Positions 42,984-52,378 are shown, counted from the stretch's first letter. The stretch: 64,000 nucleotides of DNA from 1162T-S-0a-05 sp050299435 (GCA_050299435.1 JBNKVX010000007.1:1-64000), one strand, 5' to 3'. Notes: generated from the sequence alone by a model not told the origin. A program made the numbers and translations.

Positions 42984-44330
42984 ATGAAAAAATACATTAT
43001 ATTCGCTGTTTCAGTACTTATTTTAAACATTTCCCTTGTTTTTCAAGCACTTGCCGAGACCAAAGTTCAAGAATACGAGTTTAGTCAAGCAGAACTTGAC
43101 CAGATCCTGGCGCCGATTGCGCTTTTTCCGGACACCATACTATCTCACATATTAATAGCTTCAACGTATCCACTTGAAATCATTCAAGCAGAACGTTGGA
43201 CCAGCGAGAATCCCAACCTAAAAGGTGACGCGGCGCTAAATGCGGTCGAGAAAAAGGACTGGGATCCCAGTGTGAAAGCGCTCGTGCCCTTCCCCAACAT
43301 TCTCAAGCAAATGAGTGAAGACCTGGACTGGATGCAAAAACTGGGGGACGCATTTTTGCAAAATGAAGAATTGGTTCTGGCGACAATTCAAGATCTCCGC
43401 CAACGCGCTTACGATGAGGGCAGCTTGGAGAATTTGGAACACTTGAGTGTGAGCCATGAAGATAATGACATTATTATTGAACCTGCAGTAAAAGAAGTCG
43501 TATATGTGCCTTATTACGACACAAGAGTGGTCTACGGTTCATGGTGGTGGGTGGATTATCCTCCAATTTATTGGACACATTACCACCATCACCACTATCG
43601 ACCCGGTTTGAGTTTTTACTGGGGTCCGAGCGTTGTAGTGGGTTCTGGTTTTTATTTTTCATCCTTCCACTGGCACAATCATCGTGTGGTGATAGTAGAC
43701 AGGCATTATGCAAGACGACACCATTTCCATACCGGTCGACATGTTGCACGTTATGATGGAGCGCGAACATGGATACATGACACACGTCACCGTAGGGGGG
43801 TGGAATATCGCCAACCGCGAATTAGCCGAACAAACGGTTATAGCTCAGCCAGATCTCCGGAATTACGTGATCGCCGAAACGCAAGCCAAGTTAGCGAAAG
43901 ATTACAAAGAAACCATTCGCGTACTGCTGTCACAGAAAATAGAAGCTCTCGGCACAATGACTCCGGCTCAGCATCGCGCCAAACAACATCATCTCAACGC
44001 AGCTACCAAAAAGAGGAGGCTCAACGCGTTAGAAACAGTGGCGCGAGTACAAAATACAATCGCACATCTGCCCAACGACATGATAGCGATGCTCAGCGCA
44101 CACAACGGAACCCGGATACTCGCCAGTATCAAAGTAATGAAGACAAAAAGAATTATTCGAGAACTACAAATAGTAGCAGCAGTGATTCAGGATGGAAGAG
44201 ACAGGCCGAGGAATCTAGCAGTAACCGACATTCGAGCTCACGACATTCCTCTGGACAGACTCGATCTTCTGGATCAAACAGGGGCAGCTCGCAAAAAGCT
44301 TCCCGAAGCTCGGGTAGACAATCCCGATAA
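42984..44330 (+). CDS. Secreted DUF3300 protein with low-complexity basic tail
   Basis: This 448-residue exported protein has a signal peptide (cleavage after ALA near 24) and the DUF3300 domain (about 30–250), with landmarks LDQILAPIALFPDTILSHILIASTYP and YVPYYDTRVVYGSWWW. A His/Tyr-rich region (YWTHYHHHHYRPG) follows. Residues about 265–448 are a Ser/Arg/Gln/Asn-rich, presumably disordered tail ending in repeated SSG/RSS units. Function is unknown; the domain is common in envelope proteins of marine and soil bacteria. The ATG has a strong GGGGAGG ribosome site. It ends at a bidirectional terminator. Confidence 0.8.
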   Translation: MKKYIIFAVSVLILNISLVFQALAETKVQEYEFSQAELDQILAPIALFPDTILSHILIASTYPLEIIQAERWTSENPNLKGDAALNAVEKKDWDPSVKALVPFPNILKQMSEDLDWMQKLGDAFLQNEELVLATIQDLRQRAYDEGSLENLEHLSVSHEDNDIIIEPAVKEVVYVPYYDTRVVYGSWWWVDYPPIYWTHYHHHHYRPGLSFYWGPSVVVGSGFYFSSFHWHNHRVVIVDRHYARRHHFHTGRHVARYDGARTWIHDTRHRRGVEYRQPRISRTNGYSSARSPELRDRRNASQVSERLQRNHSRTAVTENRSSRHNDSGSASRQTTSSQRSYQKEEAQRVRNSGASTKYNRTSAQRHDSDAQRTQRNPDTRQYQSNEDKKNYSRTTNSSSSDSGWKRQAEESSSNRHSSSRHSSGQTRSSGSNRGSSQKASRSSGRQSR

Positions 44331-44335
44331 AATAT

Positions 44336-44374
44336 TTGAGGGTTCGTGTATGATATTAATACACGAACCCTCAA
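44336..44374. terminator. Bidirectional terminator between convergent genes
   Basis: A perfect 16-bp inverted repeat (arms 44336–44351 and 44359–44374, TTGAGGGTTCGTGTAT and its complement) encloses a 7-nt loop. It starts 6 nt after the DUF3300 stop and ends 3 nt before the stop of the minus-strand gene at 44378. Confidence 0.75.
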
Positions 44375-44377
44375 TAT

Positions 44378-44734
44378 CTAACCTTGATCTTCCAACCAGT
44401 AATAAAACTCCACTTCCTCTTCCAGCAATTCCAGATCCTCTTCCATTAACATTTCAAAATCTGTTGCATACAACTCCGCCTCAACCAGGCTTGCGTTTCG
44501 ACTGGGCATAATGACAAAAATTGCCAAAGCCAACAATGAGGCTGCAAGCGCAGCGGAAAAATAATATTTGGCTTTTGAGGCAGTTGATTTTTCATTGTCG
44601 GGCAGGTGTTTAAGGGCCTGTGCGCGTATATTTGCCAAGCTGTCCAATAACTCCCGTTCCGAGCTTTTTTCTTCCTGGTGTTCGAGAAGTTTACGCCCGG
44701 CTTTTAATATTTTCTTTTCATTTTCAGAATTCAT
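44378..44734 (-). CDS. Small membrane protein, probable anti-sigma-type partner of the ECF factor
   Basis: This 118-residue protein has a helical cytoplasmic N-terminus (about 1–55), one membrane helix (YYFSAALAASLLALAIFVIM, about 57–76) and a very acidic C-terminal tail (ATDFEMLMEEDLELLEEE...FYYWLEDQG). This single-pass layout directly downstream of an ECF sigma gene (9-nt gap) fits a regulatory partner similar to DUF3619-type proteins found in sigma/DUF3106 clusters. No zinc-binding HxxxCxxC anti-sigma motif is present. The assignment is by context. Confidence 0.63.
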   Translation of the reverse strand: MNSENEKKILKAGRKLLEHQEEKSSERELLDSLANIRAQALKHLPDNEKSTASKAKYYFSAALAASLLALAIFVIMPSRNASLVEAELYATDFEMLMEEDLELLEEEVEFYYWLEDQG

Positions 44735-44743
44735 AACACATAC

Positions 44744-45283
44744 CTAATTTAAATCACCCAATATCTCAGCCAATTTTTTCACCGCTCTTGAGTAATGTGT
44801 TTTCACACTTCCCTCACTGCATTCCATCGCAAATGCGCTCTCTTTAATATCGTATTCCCACCATGCCCTTAATATAAAGGCCTGTTGCTGACGAGCCGGC
44901 AACCGCCGAAGCGCCTCTTGCAGTTTTTTGTGGATCTGCAATTGCTGCAAAGATTCGTCTGGAGCAAAACCCGCTTTATCCTCCAAGAGATTGTCAACAT
45001 TATTCGATCCTTCTTCCTGGTTTTCTGCCGACTGAAACCAGATAAGAATGGATCTCACTTTTTGCCGCCTATACCAATCGCGAATCAAATTTTGCAAGAT
45101 CCTTTGAAATAGTCTTGGCCAATTCTCTTCCTGGTCAGAATATTTTTGTGCCAGCCTGATCATCGCATCTTGCACAATATCCAAAGCTTCCTCTCGATTA
45201 CCGGTCGCCATTTCAGCTTGGCGAAACGCTTTCATTTGTACTGAGGCAAAAAAATCGTTCAGCGCTTCACGAGTAGCTGTCAT
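44744..45283 (-). CDS. ECF-type RNA polymerase sigma factor
   Basis: This 179-residue sigma factor has region 2 (about 15–85; ALDIVQDAMIRLAQKY and the NLIRDWYRRQK core) and region 4 (about 115–170; RRLPARQQQAFILRAWWEYDIKESAFAMECSEGSVKTHYSRAVKKL, landmarks LPARQQ and GSVKTHYSR). It lacks the extra C-terminal domains of other sigma groups. It lies in an operon with envelope proteins and a probable anti-sigma partner, so it likely answers an envelope signal. Its own promoter is not obvious. Confidence 0.88.
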   Translation of the reverse strand: MTATREALNDFFASVQMKAFRQAEMATGNREEALDIVQDAMIRLAQKYSDQEENWPRLFQRILQNLIRDWYRRQKVRSILIWFQSAENQEEGSNNVDNLLEDKAGFAPDESLQQLQIHKKLQEALRRLPARQQQAFILRAWWEYDIKESAFAMECSEGSVKTHYSRAVKKLAEILGDLN

Positions 45284-45293
45284 TCTTTCAACA

Positions 45294-46154
45294 CTACCAG
45301 TTAAACTGCAAAGCCAAATTTAATTGATCAGTAGATTCTTTCTCCAAAAAGGAATAATTTGCTAAAAAATCCACCGTCTGGCCAAGCGGGATATTTACCC
45401 CGATTTTATAAATGTTTTCTTCCCTGTTTTCGACAACACTTTCGTATTGTTCAAATTCCGCATTTGTAGAAAAGCGATTAAATTGCTTTTGCACGCCCAC
45501 TCTAAAATTCCAATTTGTTAAAACAAAAACCTCATTTAAGACTACATCGTTAAGTAAAAACATAAATAAGGGGGAACTCAAGGCAGCATTTAAATCTCGA
45601 TTGTAGTTGTAGCTATCGAACTGCAACTGCCAAGCCCACGTTCGATAAGCTTTTTGTAACACCATCCCGACTCCGTCAACATCAACCGTTGAGCTATCGA
45701 TTCTAGAAAAACGCTCGCGAATTCTTTCTCTGACAAATCCAGTAGCATCACCCGAATAAAAACGAATTCCACCCAGCCAAGATTGAGAGCTGCGAAAAAT
45801 TCCTATTTGTGCTTGCTCTACTTCGTAAACTTGTCTTTTCCCTTTGAAAAGGTAGCCCAACTCCACATTCCAACTCGCATAAGGATCGGACCGCCATCGA
45901 ATACTTTGGTAGCTTAAAGTTACGTCCCCCTCTCTGCTGATTGTATTCCATTCACCGTAATCAAAATCCAGCTCGCTATAGCTTAAAAAAGGAGTGGACA
46001 ACCAGATATTCCATGCATCTTCGTTGTCGCTGTAAAAATTGTATGCAAGCCCTAATTTATACTTTGACTCTTGCAGCCCCAGCCATTCGTCCTCATCCAA
46101 TGAAAAGGAAGATAACGAAATAAATAAAAAATAAAATCCAAATAAATATTTCAT
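45294..46154 (-). CDS. Probable outer-membrane beta-barrel protein
   Basis: This 286-residue protein starts with a signal peptide (MKYLFGFYFLFISLSSFS) and continues with alternating hydrophobic/aromatic strands (for example LGLAYNFYS, VTLSYQSIRW, WNVELGYLF, WAWQLQFDSYNY), ending in LNLALQFNW with a C-terminal aromatic residue. These are features of outer-membrane barrels of about twelve strands; I cannot name a family. The start at 46154 was chosen for its signal peptide; the frame extends 20 codons upstream into the preceding gene. It lies between the DUF3106 gene (1-nt gap) and the ECF sigma gene (10-nt gap). Confidence 0.58.
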   Translation of the reverse strand: MKYLFGFYFLFISLSSFSLDEDEWLGLQESKYKLGLAYNFYSDNEDAWNIWLSTPFLSYSELDFDYGEWNTISREGDVTLSYQSIRWRSDPYASWNVELGYLFKGKRQVYEVEQAQIGIFRSSQSWLGGIRFYSGDATGFVRERIRERFSRIDSSTVDVDGVGMVLQKAYRTWAWQLQFDSYNYNRDLNAALSSPLFMFLLNDVVLNEVFVLTNWNFRVGVQKQFNRFSTNAEFEQYESVVENREENIYKIGVNIPLGQTVDFLANYSFLEKESTDQLNLALQFNW

Positions 46155-46155
46155 A

Positions 46156-46632
46156 TTATTCGCGATTTCGTCTCTCCATTCTACGCTCGCGAATAGCCTG
46201 TCGCTGCTCATCACTGAGGTTCTGCCAACGCTCCCTTATTGCTCGCTTCCTTGCGTCAGGCAATTTTTGAAATCGTTTAAACTGCTTGCGAATACGTTGT
46301 TGATCTTTTTCAGGCAGCGCTCGAAACTTTTTCATCCTCTCTCTCAATGCCTGACGTTGACTTTCATCCATTAAGCGCCATTTCTGAAAACGCTCTTGTG
46401 CTCTTTCTCTTTGATCCGGTGTCATAGAACTCCAGCGATCCAAAGCCATAATCAAACGTTCTCTTTTTTCGGCGGGCATATTTCCCCAGGATTCCGAGAA
46501 CGCCTGTAATAACGCTTGCCGCTCTTCGCTTAGCTCATTCCACTCTTGAGAAAATACAGATGAAGAAATCGTAGAACTCAATACAAAAACGGAAAAGATG
46601 AATACAGATCGAAAAACATTAGTTCTCATCAT
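46156..46632 (-). CDS. DUF3106-like secreted basic protein
   Basis: This 158-residue exported protein has a signal peptide (about 1–28, ending SSVFSQ) and a highly charged helical body made of repeats of the type R-W-x3-[ST]-[PD]-[ED]-Q-R, for example LDRWSSMTPDQRERAQERF and RWQNLSDEQRQAIRERR. This is the DUF3106 pattern and resembles the CpxP/Spy class of small periplasmic helical proteins. The ATG at 46632 is supported by GGAGGA 8 nt upstream. Function unknown. It overlaps the upstream small-protein gene by 14 nt. Confidence 0.72.
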   Translation of the reverse strand: MMRTNVFRSVFIFSVFVLSSTISSSVFSQEWNELSEERQALLQAFSESWGNMPAEKRERLIMALDRWSSMTPDQRERAQERFQKWRLMDESQRQALRERMKKFRALPEKDQQRIRKQFKRFQKLPDARKRAIRERWQNLSDEQRQAIRERRMERRNRE

Positions 46633-46855
46633 CTTGGGATTCCTCCACATTATCAAGTTTCTCAACGTTTTGAGCATCTTCAAGCGCATGAATAAATAAC
46701 ATTTCAAAATCATCGTCGTTCACTTTATTAAATTCAGCTAAAAATTCCAGAAATTCTTTGCTCGGCGCTTCGCTTTCCACTGCCGTAACGCACATGGAAA
46801 AAACCAGAATGGCCCAAAAATATTCGCACCATCGATTTGCTTTTTTGCTCTTCAT
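46619..46855 (-). CDS. Small exported or membrane-anchored acidic protein
   Basis: This 78-residue protein starts with a basic N-terminus and one hydrophobic segment (YFWAILVFSMCVTAVES), then an acidic tail (FLEFLAEFNKVNDDDFEMLFIHALEDA...SQDDEN). The DFEML element recurs in the acidic tail of the probable anti-sigma partner at the other end of this operon. It is the first gene of the ECF sigma operon and overlaps the DUF3106 gene. No family recognised. Confidence 0.55.
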   Translation of the reverse strand: MKSKKANRWCEYFWAILVFSMCVTAVESEAPSKEFLEFLAEFNKVNDDDFEMLFIHALEDAQNVEKLDNVEESQDDEN

Positions 46856-46910
46856 ATTGCTCGACAAACCAACATAAACTCGTAAATTTTCAATAGTTTC
46901 CCATATTTAA

Positions 46911-46940
46911 TCGACTACCGCAGCAATCTGCGGCAGTCGA
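46911..46940 (-). terminator. Hairpin downstream of the DUF4382-type lipoprotein gene
   Basis: TCGACT-A-CCGCAG (46911–46923) pairs with CTGCGG-C-AGTCGA (46928–46940) with one mismatch and a CAAT loop. It begins 7 nt after the stop of the minus-strand gene at 46948 and 55 nt before the start of the next operon. The following ATTAAAT is a weak U-tract. Confidence 0.6.
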
Positions 46941-46947
46941 AATTATT

Positions 46948-48780
46948 TCATTCTTCATCTTTAACTGCCGTATCGACTAAGCGAATTCGCAAACGTCGAC
47001 TTGTAAAGCGGTTCTGATCACTATCAAAATAGCCATAAGCATCAAACCTTTGAACACTCAAGCCTTTTTCTAGCTCGGAACTTAACAATTCAGCAAACCT
47101 TCCATACCACGTCGCCACAATAATTCTATTATTTACACTTATAGCGTACACACCGCGTTCAGAAATTGGGGCCACTAAAGGTACTCCACCTGGTAGCAAC
47201 TTAATATCTGTCGCAATGCCAGCTCTAACAATATGGTGTCGTGTATCCGCGCTCTCGAGATCAAACAATACACCATTTTCATCGAGACTGACCACCGCGC
47301 CACCACTTCCTTGCAAACCATAATTAAGCAGAAAATGTCCGGGTAGGTTAGCGGCATTGCGTACAGAGAAGCCTTCAAAATCTTCAGGTGCTGATCCGAA
47401 GGGGCTTATCCAGCCTTTAATGCGAATCGGGTCTCCCAGTTCCAGATTTTCCAAACTTAAATTACCTGTTGCGATCTCATAGTAATCGGGATCAGCGTTG
47501 TTTGCGTCATCCAGGCCAGTGCCGGAGAAGTCATAAACAAGGGGATTACGGGCATTCAGTAAATTGATATCAATGGCGAGGGGGCTTGCAGAAACCACCG
47601 TACCTGAGACACTACCAGGAACAATTCTTACAATGCCTTCGCTTGCATCCATGGTGTTGTCTTCCTGGAATTCACCAATTACATAAATCGCCGAACCCAC
47701 TGAAATTGAAGCGATGTCAGCATCCGGGTTTCTAAACTGAACGATACGAGTCAAATCTGACAGCAACACATCAAGCTCATCATTGTAGGTAAATACCCCA
47801 TCCTGAAATTCCGCTCTAGCACCACGAACATGCAAAAGATTTCCTTCTCTCCCAACGACAACCGCTCTCAATGCATCACTTTCGCCCCAAGCTACGCTAC
47901 TGCCTGCTCGTATTTCACTCGCAATAAAACGCTTTGCAATTCTATCCCATGCCCCCAAAGTGACAATCGGAGTGGCAGCCTCCAGTTCCGAAAGTGCAGC
48001 CAAGCCAAATTCACTTTCGACATATTCACCGTCAATTTCATAGGCTGTATCACTCTCAACATAAACAGGTGCGTTCCCAAATGGACCAGTACGCAATTGA
48101 AAGGGACGTAAATCCATTCGAAAATATTGGTCATCCTCATTCACAGTATTGAGTAAACCACGAAGCCGAAATGGCTTGGGGTCTTCCAGTAAGGGGTCAG
48201 CAATAAAGACTGGGGTCACAGTCACTGTTGCAACATTGTTTTCGATAACAATGCTATTCGATGCATCAAGATCAAAATCGAGGGTCAGTTGTGCGATGGC
48301 GCCTGGTAATAACGCGAATCCCTCACTATCACCGAACTGCAAATCCACGTCGATGACACCCAGTGGTTGTCCTCCTGTGTCAAGCGCTTGCGCAACAAGT
48401 GCGTCTCCAAGTTCATTTTGCAGAACAATATTCGCTGCGCTGTAATCAAGTCTTATCGTTGCCGAATTATAGCGACCAGGCGGTGCACTAATACGCGTTA
48501 ACAATTCACTCACTTCAACATATTGCGCAAAATCAATCGTTGTCGCAGCCGGTAGCACCTCAACTTCAAGGCCATTTGCTTTCACCAGGCTTATTTGTTC
48601 CACATTCACTTCATAACTCAGGAAGTCGCCCTCTGCGTCTGTCAGTGCAATATACAAATCCGTCTTTTCCTGCTCATCTGAACCCGGATTCGTGCCCAGG
48701 TTCGTATCTGAACGGCCGCCGCCACAGGCGACAAGGACCACAGTCAGTGCTATGGCCAAATACATTTTTAGTCTCAACAT
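46948..48780 (-). CDS. DUF4382-type lipoprotein
   Basis: This 610-residue protein has a lipoprotein signal with lipobox LVAC (Cys19) followed by a flexible GGGRSDTNLGTNPGSDEQ linker. Residues about 40–190 match the DUF4382 pattern (LYIALTDAEGDFLSYEVNVEQI, then APPGRYNSATIRLDY and a beta-sandwich strand set). The rest is beta-rich and contains several segments like DUF5666 domains, with repeated AWDRIAKRFIASEI-type and GRFAEL-type strands. Such proteins are outer-membrane or surface lipoproteins with unknown function. It is monocistronic, between two terminator-like elements. Confidence 0.75.
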   Translation of the reverse strand: MLRLKMYLAIALTVVLVACGGGRSDTNLGTNPGSDEQEKTDLYIALTDAEGDFLSYEVNVEQISLVKANGLEVEVLPAATTIDFAQYVEVSELLTRISAPPGRYNSATIRLDYSAANIVLQNELGDALVAQALDTGGQPLGVIDVDLQFGDSEGFALLPGAIAQLTLDFDLDASNSIVIENNVATVTVTPVFIADPLLEDPKPFRLRGLLNTVNEDDQYFRMDLRPFQLRTGPFGNAPVYVESDTAYEIDGEYVESEFGLAALSELEAATPIVTLGAWDRIAKRFIASEIRAGSSVAWGESDALRAVVVGREGNLLHVRGARAEFQDGVFTYNDELDVLLSDLTRIVQFRNPDADIASISVGSAIYVIGEFQEDNTMDASEGIVRIVPGSVSGTVVSASPLAIDINLLNARNPLVYDFSGTGLDDANNADPDYYEIATGNLSLENLELGDPIRIKGWISPFGSAPEDFEGFSVRNAANLPGHFLLNYGLQGSGGAVVSLDENGVLFDLESADTRHHIVRAGIATDIKLLPGGVPLVAPISERGVYAISVNNRIIVATWYGRFAELLSSELEKGLSVQRFDAYGYFDSDQNRFTSRRLRIRLVDTAVKDEE

Positions 48781-48933
48781 TTGAATTCTCCAACTTTCTT
48801 AAGCACCGGCCAAATTGACCGCTTTCAACGCGTCTTAACTGTATTAACGTCTTGGCTGAGAATTTGTTGACATGAGAAGGCGAATAATTTGGAGTGTCAG
48901 GAGATCTATAGAAAGTGGGAAAAGGCCTTGCGC

Positions 48934-49431
48934 TTAGGACACATCAAAAAAGAAGGAAATAAGAGTCGCTATCGTTCGCACATTATCAACGTCCTGATCA
49001 CTCCAGTGGACGAGTTTCCCTTTGCTTTCACAACATAAAATACCGTAGGGAATAAAATCCTTATGCAAAATAAAATCCAGCAAACTGTGAATATCATTCG
49101 GTTCAAAATAAGAGGTGTTGAAACACCGCGTAGCAGAGTAGTTCCGCGCATCTGAGGCGATGATAACTTCATTCTCGATTAAGCTTTTAAAATATTCGGG
49201 GTAGTCTGATCGAAGGAGCTCTATACCGGAACTCCACTTATTATCCAGGGCATCATAATTAACCAAACTGACAATGGCATCTCTTTCTGCATCAAGACGC
49301 CATAGGCTAATAAGATTTGCTGAGGGTATAAGCTGATGGGAATAAACACAAACCTTCTTCAGCAACTCCGCACGGCTGGCATGCGGGTTGTTAAGCGCGA
49401 GACTAAGTTTATCCACTAATCCCAAGGTCAT
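48934..49431 (-). CDS. GAF-domain protein downstream of the glycogen operon
   Basis: This 165-residue protein is a single GAF domain. Landmarks are ISLWRLDAERDAIVSLVNYD, the central ARNYSATRCFNTSYFEPNDIHSLLDF and GILCCESKG-x5-W-x3-D near the end. No output domain is attached. The W and Cys residues resemble those of small-ligand or redox sensors, but no ligand can be inferred. It follows glgA after 54 nt on the same strand and may be part of the glycogen transcript as a sensor subunit. Confidence 0.66.
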   Translation of the reverse strand: MTLGLVDKLSLALNNPHASRAELLKKVCVYSHQLIPSANLISLWRLDAERDAIVSLVNYDALDNKWSSGIELLRSDYPEYFKSLIENEVIIASDARNYSATRCFNTSYFEPNDIHSLLDFILHKDFIPYGILCCESKGKLVHWSDQDVDNVRTIATLISFFFDVS

Positions 49432-49485
49432 CTCCCATGGTGATCACCCCCGAATTCTAATCAATTATCAGCAAATGAAAAAGTC

Positions 49486-51048
49486 TTAGTGATATAAAGT
49501 AGTGAGATAGGTTTTTGCTGCAACCTGCCAAGTAAAGCGTTGCTGTGAGGCTCGATGACGAATACCACTCCAGGAATCAGGCTTTTCGAAATAACAATTC
49601 AAAGCTTCATCCAAAGTAGTTATAAGCGACTTTGCTTGAGACTGTATGTTTTTTCCTTCGAAGACAAACCCGGTTTCTTTGTGAATCACAGTATCTTTTA
49701 AACCACCAACGGCGTTCACTAAGCAAGGTTGCCCGACTCGCATCGCAAGCATTTGGCTGATACCACATGGTTCAAATGAACTCGGCATCAAAAAAAGATC
49801 GCCATAACGATAAATTAATTTAGATAAAGGATCTGAATATCCATTTAAGAAAATGATGTTGTCGTATTTGCCCGCAGTTTCTGTAATAAAATCTTCGAGA
49901 TCTGGATCGCCACTACCAAGAATGATGAAGATACCGCGCTCGCCCAACGCCTCTAAAATTGCATGCAATACATATTTTCCATTCTCCAGGGTCGCGTGCA
50001 ACAGCCTGGCCTTTTGCTCAGTAATGCGTCCGACTGAACTCAATACAAATCGCGATTTTCTTGAACGTTTTAATTCCTCCAATCTTTGGTCGGCGATCCA
50101 ATGCGCTGACAACATTTGTCGTTTTTTTCCAGCCCACTCTAAAAGACAACCTTTCGCCACATCAATAACGTCAGTTTTTGCGGGCTTTTTGAAACTGGAT
50201 TTCTTCGCATACTGACATCCATTTAGAATGCCTATTAATTCACCGGCACCGTGACGCTGAATTAATTCCGCTTCTAAACCTTCGCCACCGTAGATTCCAT
50301 CTTCGACATGACTTGCAAGCTGAATTTCCTTGGCGTAAGTCGGCGAAACTGTGTTGACTTTATCTGCCAACAAAATTGCTGCGCGCATGGGATTTAAACA
50401 GTGTAAATTATTTTTGTCTGCTATCACTTTTCCATCATAAGACAAATCTGGATACCAGGTCTCAAGTGCACTCTCATCATTTTTGAACGGACGTATACCT
50501 TGCAAGGCAAGATTGTGAATCGTATACACACAGCGAATAGATTTTAGAAAATCATAGCTTTGCGAGTACTCACGCAAAATCAGAAAAAATGCGGTGTGCC
50601 AATCATGAAGGTGGACGATATCGGGTGTAGAAATAAGTTTCTCTTTTAAAACAGCAGCCACTGCCAAACAATACAGTGCAAATTTTGTCGCATCACTCGC
50701 GAAAGGTCGCCAATCCGGATCATTGCAATAAACAGTTTCGCCATGCGCCGAGAATTCAGGGCAGTGAACAATAAAATTGTTAACACCAGCGAAATCATTT
50801 TCAATTTTAAAGACTTGAATATTGTGCGAAAAACCAGAAAACAGCACTTCCACCCCACCGACAAGACTCAGGTTTGGTAGACGAGCCAAAAACCCGTAGC
50901 TAGGAAGAATAACGGAAGCATCCCAATCCAGTTGACAAAGTGCTTGAGGCAAGTCTCGCACAACGTCTCCAACACCACCGACCTTGGCACCAGGCAACAT
51001 ATCGTTCTCGGCGGCCAGCATTAATACTTGTTTTTTAGTACTGCTCAT
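49486..51048 (-). CDS. glgA: Glycogen synthase (ADP-glucose dependent)
   Basis: This 520-residue GT5 enzyme adds glucose from ADP-glucose to glycogen chains. The ADP-glucose motif is KVGGVGDVVRDLP (about 22–34), the central IHNLALQG and HDWHTAFF elements are present, and the C-terminal half has MPSSFEPCGISQMLAMRVGQPC with the E-x7-E-like active-site region. Length is a little longer than E. coli GlgA (477), with an insertion around residues 290–340. It is the last of the six glycogen genes, 33 nt after glgC. Confidence 0.93.
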   Translation of the reverse strand: MSSTKKQVLMLAAENDMLPGAKVGGVGDVVRDLPQALCQLDWDASVILPSYGFLARLPNLSLVGGVEVLFSGFSHNIQVFKIENDFAGVNNFIVHCPEFSAHGETVYCNDPDWRPFASDATKFALYCLAVAAVLKEKLISTPDIVHLHDWHTAFFLILREYSQSYDFLKSIRCVYTIHNLALQGIRPFKNDESALETWYPDLSYDGKVIADKNNLHCLNPMRAAILLADKVNTVSPTYAKEIQLASHVEDGIYGGEGLEAELIQRHGAGELIGILNGCQYAKKSSFKKPAKTDVIDVAKGCLLEWAGKKRQMLSAHWIADQRLEELKRSRKSRFVLSSVGRITEQKARLLHATLENGKYVLHAILEALGERGIFIILGSGDPDLEDFITETAGKYDNIIFLNGYSDPLSKLIYRYGDLFLMPSSFEPCGISQMLAMRVGQPCLVNAVGGLKDTVIHKETGFVFEGKNIQSQAKSLITTLDEALNCYFEKPDSWSGIRHRASQQRFTWQVAAKTYLTTLYH

Positions 51049-51081
51049 AATAATTTTATTTTTTCTTATTGTAATAAATTT

Positions 51082-52365
51082 CTATTCACTAAGATCGGGT
51101 TTTACTCCCGGCTTTTGACCAAGCATTTCTCGCGTCACCACAACCACCCCTTTTTTTGTTACGCGAAATCCGCGTGCACGATCGTGTTCATGGTCATACC
51201 CAATTACCATCCCATCTGGAATCACACAGGACGCATCAATAATGGCCTTTTTAATTTTTGCGTTTCGATGAATCTCAACGCTGGGCAGAATGACAGATTC
51301 TTGAATATCCGAAAATGAATGCACGTGAACATCTGAGAACAATAGTGACTGTCGCACACTGCCTCCCGAGACAATACAACCACCACTCACCATTGAATCC
51401 ACTGCATAACCTCGACGTCCATCGTCGTTGAATACAAATTTCGCAGGTGGCAACTGAGTTTGGTAGGTCCAAATTGGCCAGTCATGATTGTAAAGATTTA
51501 ATGCCGGATCTGGTGAAACCAATTCCATATTGGCCTCCCAAAATGAATCTAGCGTACCCACGTCGCGCCAATATGATGCAACACCGGTTTCATGATCTCG
51601 AAAGCGATACGCCAGCACATTGTCATTTTTAATGATAGACGGAATGATATTTTTACCAAAATCATTTTCCGACTCTGGATTTTCAGCATCTATTCTCAAT
51701 TGATCAAACAAATATTCGCGATTGAATATGTAGTTACCCATCGAAGCCAGGGTATACCCTGGTTGATCAAAAAGCTCGGTGGGATGTTTTGGTTTTTCAT
51801 CAAAGCGAGTAATACGATCATTTTTATCAACAGTCATCACACCGAACGCACCCGACGCTTCTTCAATGGGGACTTCTATACAACTTACTGTTAGATCTGC
51901 GTTATTTTCTACGTGGTAAGCGAGCATTGATCCGTAGTCCATTTGGTAAACATGGTCTCCCGACAATACCATCACATATTTTGGCGCCTCAGCTTGAATA
52001 ATATCCAGGTTTTGATATATCGCGTCCGCTGTGCCTTGATACCAGTTTGGGGAATAACGTTGCGAAGCAGGCAAGATCTCAACATATTCACCATGTTCTT
52101 TTTTAAAGTGGCTCCAGCCACGAATAAGATGACGAATAAGCGAGTGCGCTTTATATTGCGTCAAAACACCAACCCGTCGTATTCCGGAATTCACGCAATT
52201 AGAAAGCGGGAAATCAATAATGCGAAATTTTCCACCAAAATGTAGCGCTGGCTTGGCCCGCCAATCTGTGAGTTCATGTAAGCGGCTTCCACGGCCACCC
52301 GCGAGAATTAATGCCATAGTATCGCGCGTAAGGCGACTTACATAACGGGAATTGGGGTCAAGCAT
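51082..52365 (-). CDS. glgC: Glucose-1-phosphate adenylyltransferase
   Basis: This 427-residue enzyme makes ADP-glucose from ATP and glucose 1-phosphate, the committed step of glycogen synthesis. The nucleotide site is MALILAGGRGSRLHELT, followed by KPALHFGGKFRIIDFPLSN, YQGTADAIYQN and VLSGDHVYQMDY; the C-terminal left-handed beta helix begins near residue 295. The ATG at 52365 is preceded by GGAGAG at good spacing; sixteen further open codons upstream are unsupported. Fructose 1,6-bisphosphate activation is typical of enterobacterial relatives, not testable here. Confidence 0.93.
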   Translation of the reverse strand: MLDPNSRYVSRLTRDTMALILAGGRGSRLHELTDWRAKPALHFGGKFRIIDFPLSNCVNSGIRRVGVLTQYKAHSLIRHLIRGWSHFKKEHGEYVEILPASQRYSPNWYQGTADAIYQNLDIIQAEAPKYVMVLSGDHVYQMDYGSMLAYHVENNADLTVSCIEVPIEEASGAFGVMTVDKNDRITRFDEKPKHPTELFDQPGYTLASMGNYIFNREYLFDQLRIDAENPESENDFGKNIIPSIIKNDNVLAYRFRDHETGVASYWRDVGTLDSFWEANMELVSPDPALNLYNHDWPIWTYQTQLPPAKFVFNDDGRRGYAVDSMVSGGCIVSGGSVRQSLLFSDVHVHSFSDIQESVILPSVEIHRNAKIKKAIIDASCVIPDGMVIGYDHEHDRARGFRVTKKGVVVVTREMLGQKPGVKPDLSE

Positions 52366-52378
52366 GTTTCTCTCCTGC

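Noticed and set aside
43708..44511. 267-codon open frame overlapping the DUF3300 gene in another frame
   Set aside because: It lies over the Ser/Arg-rich low-complexity tail, where alternative frames stay open by composition. It has no ribosome site and runs through the terminator hairpin into the convergent gene.
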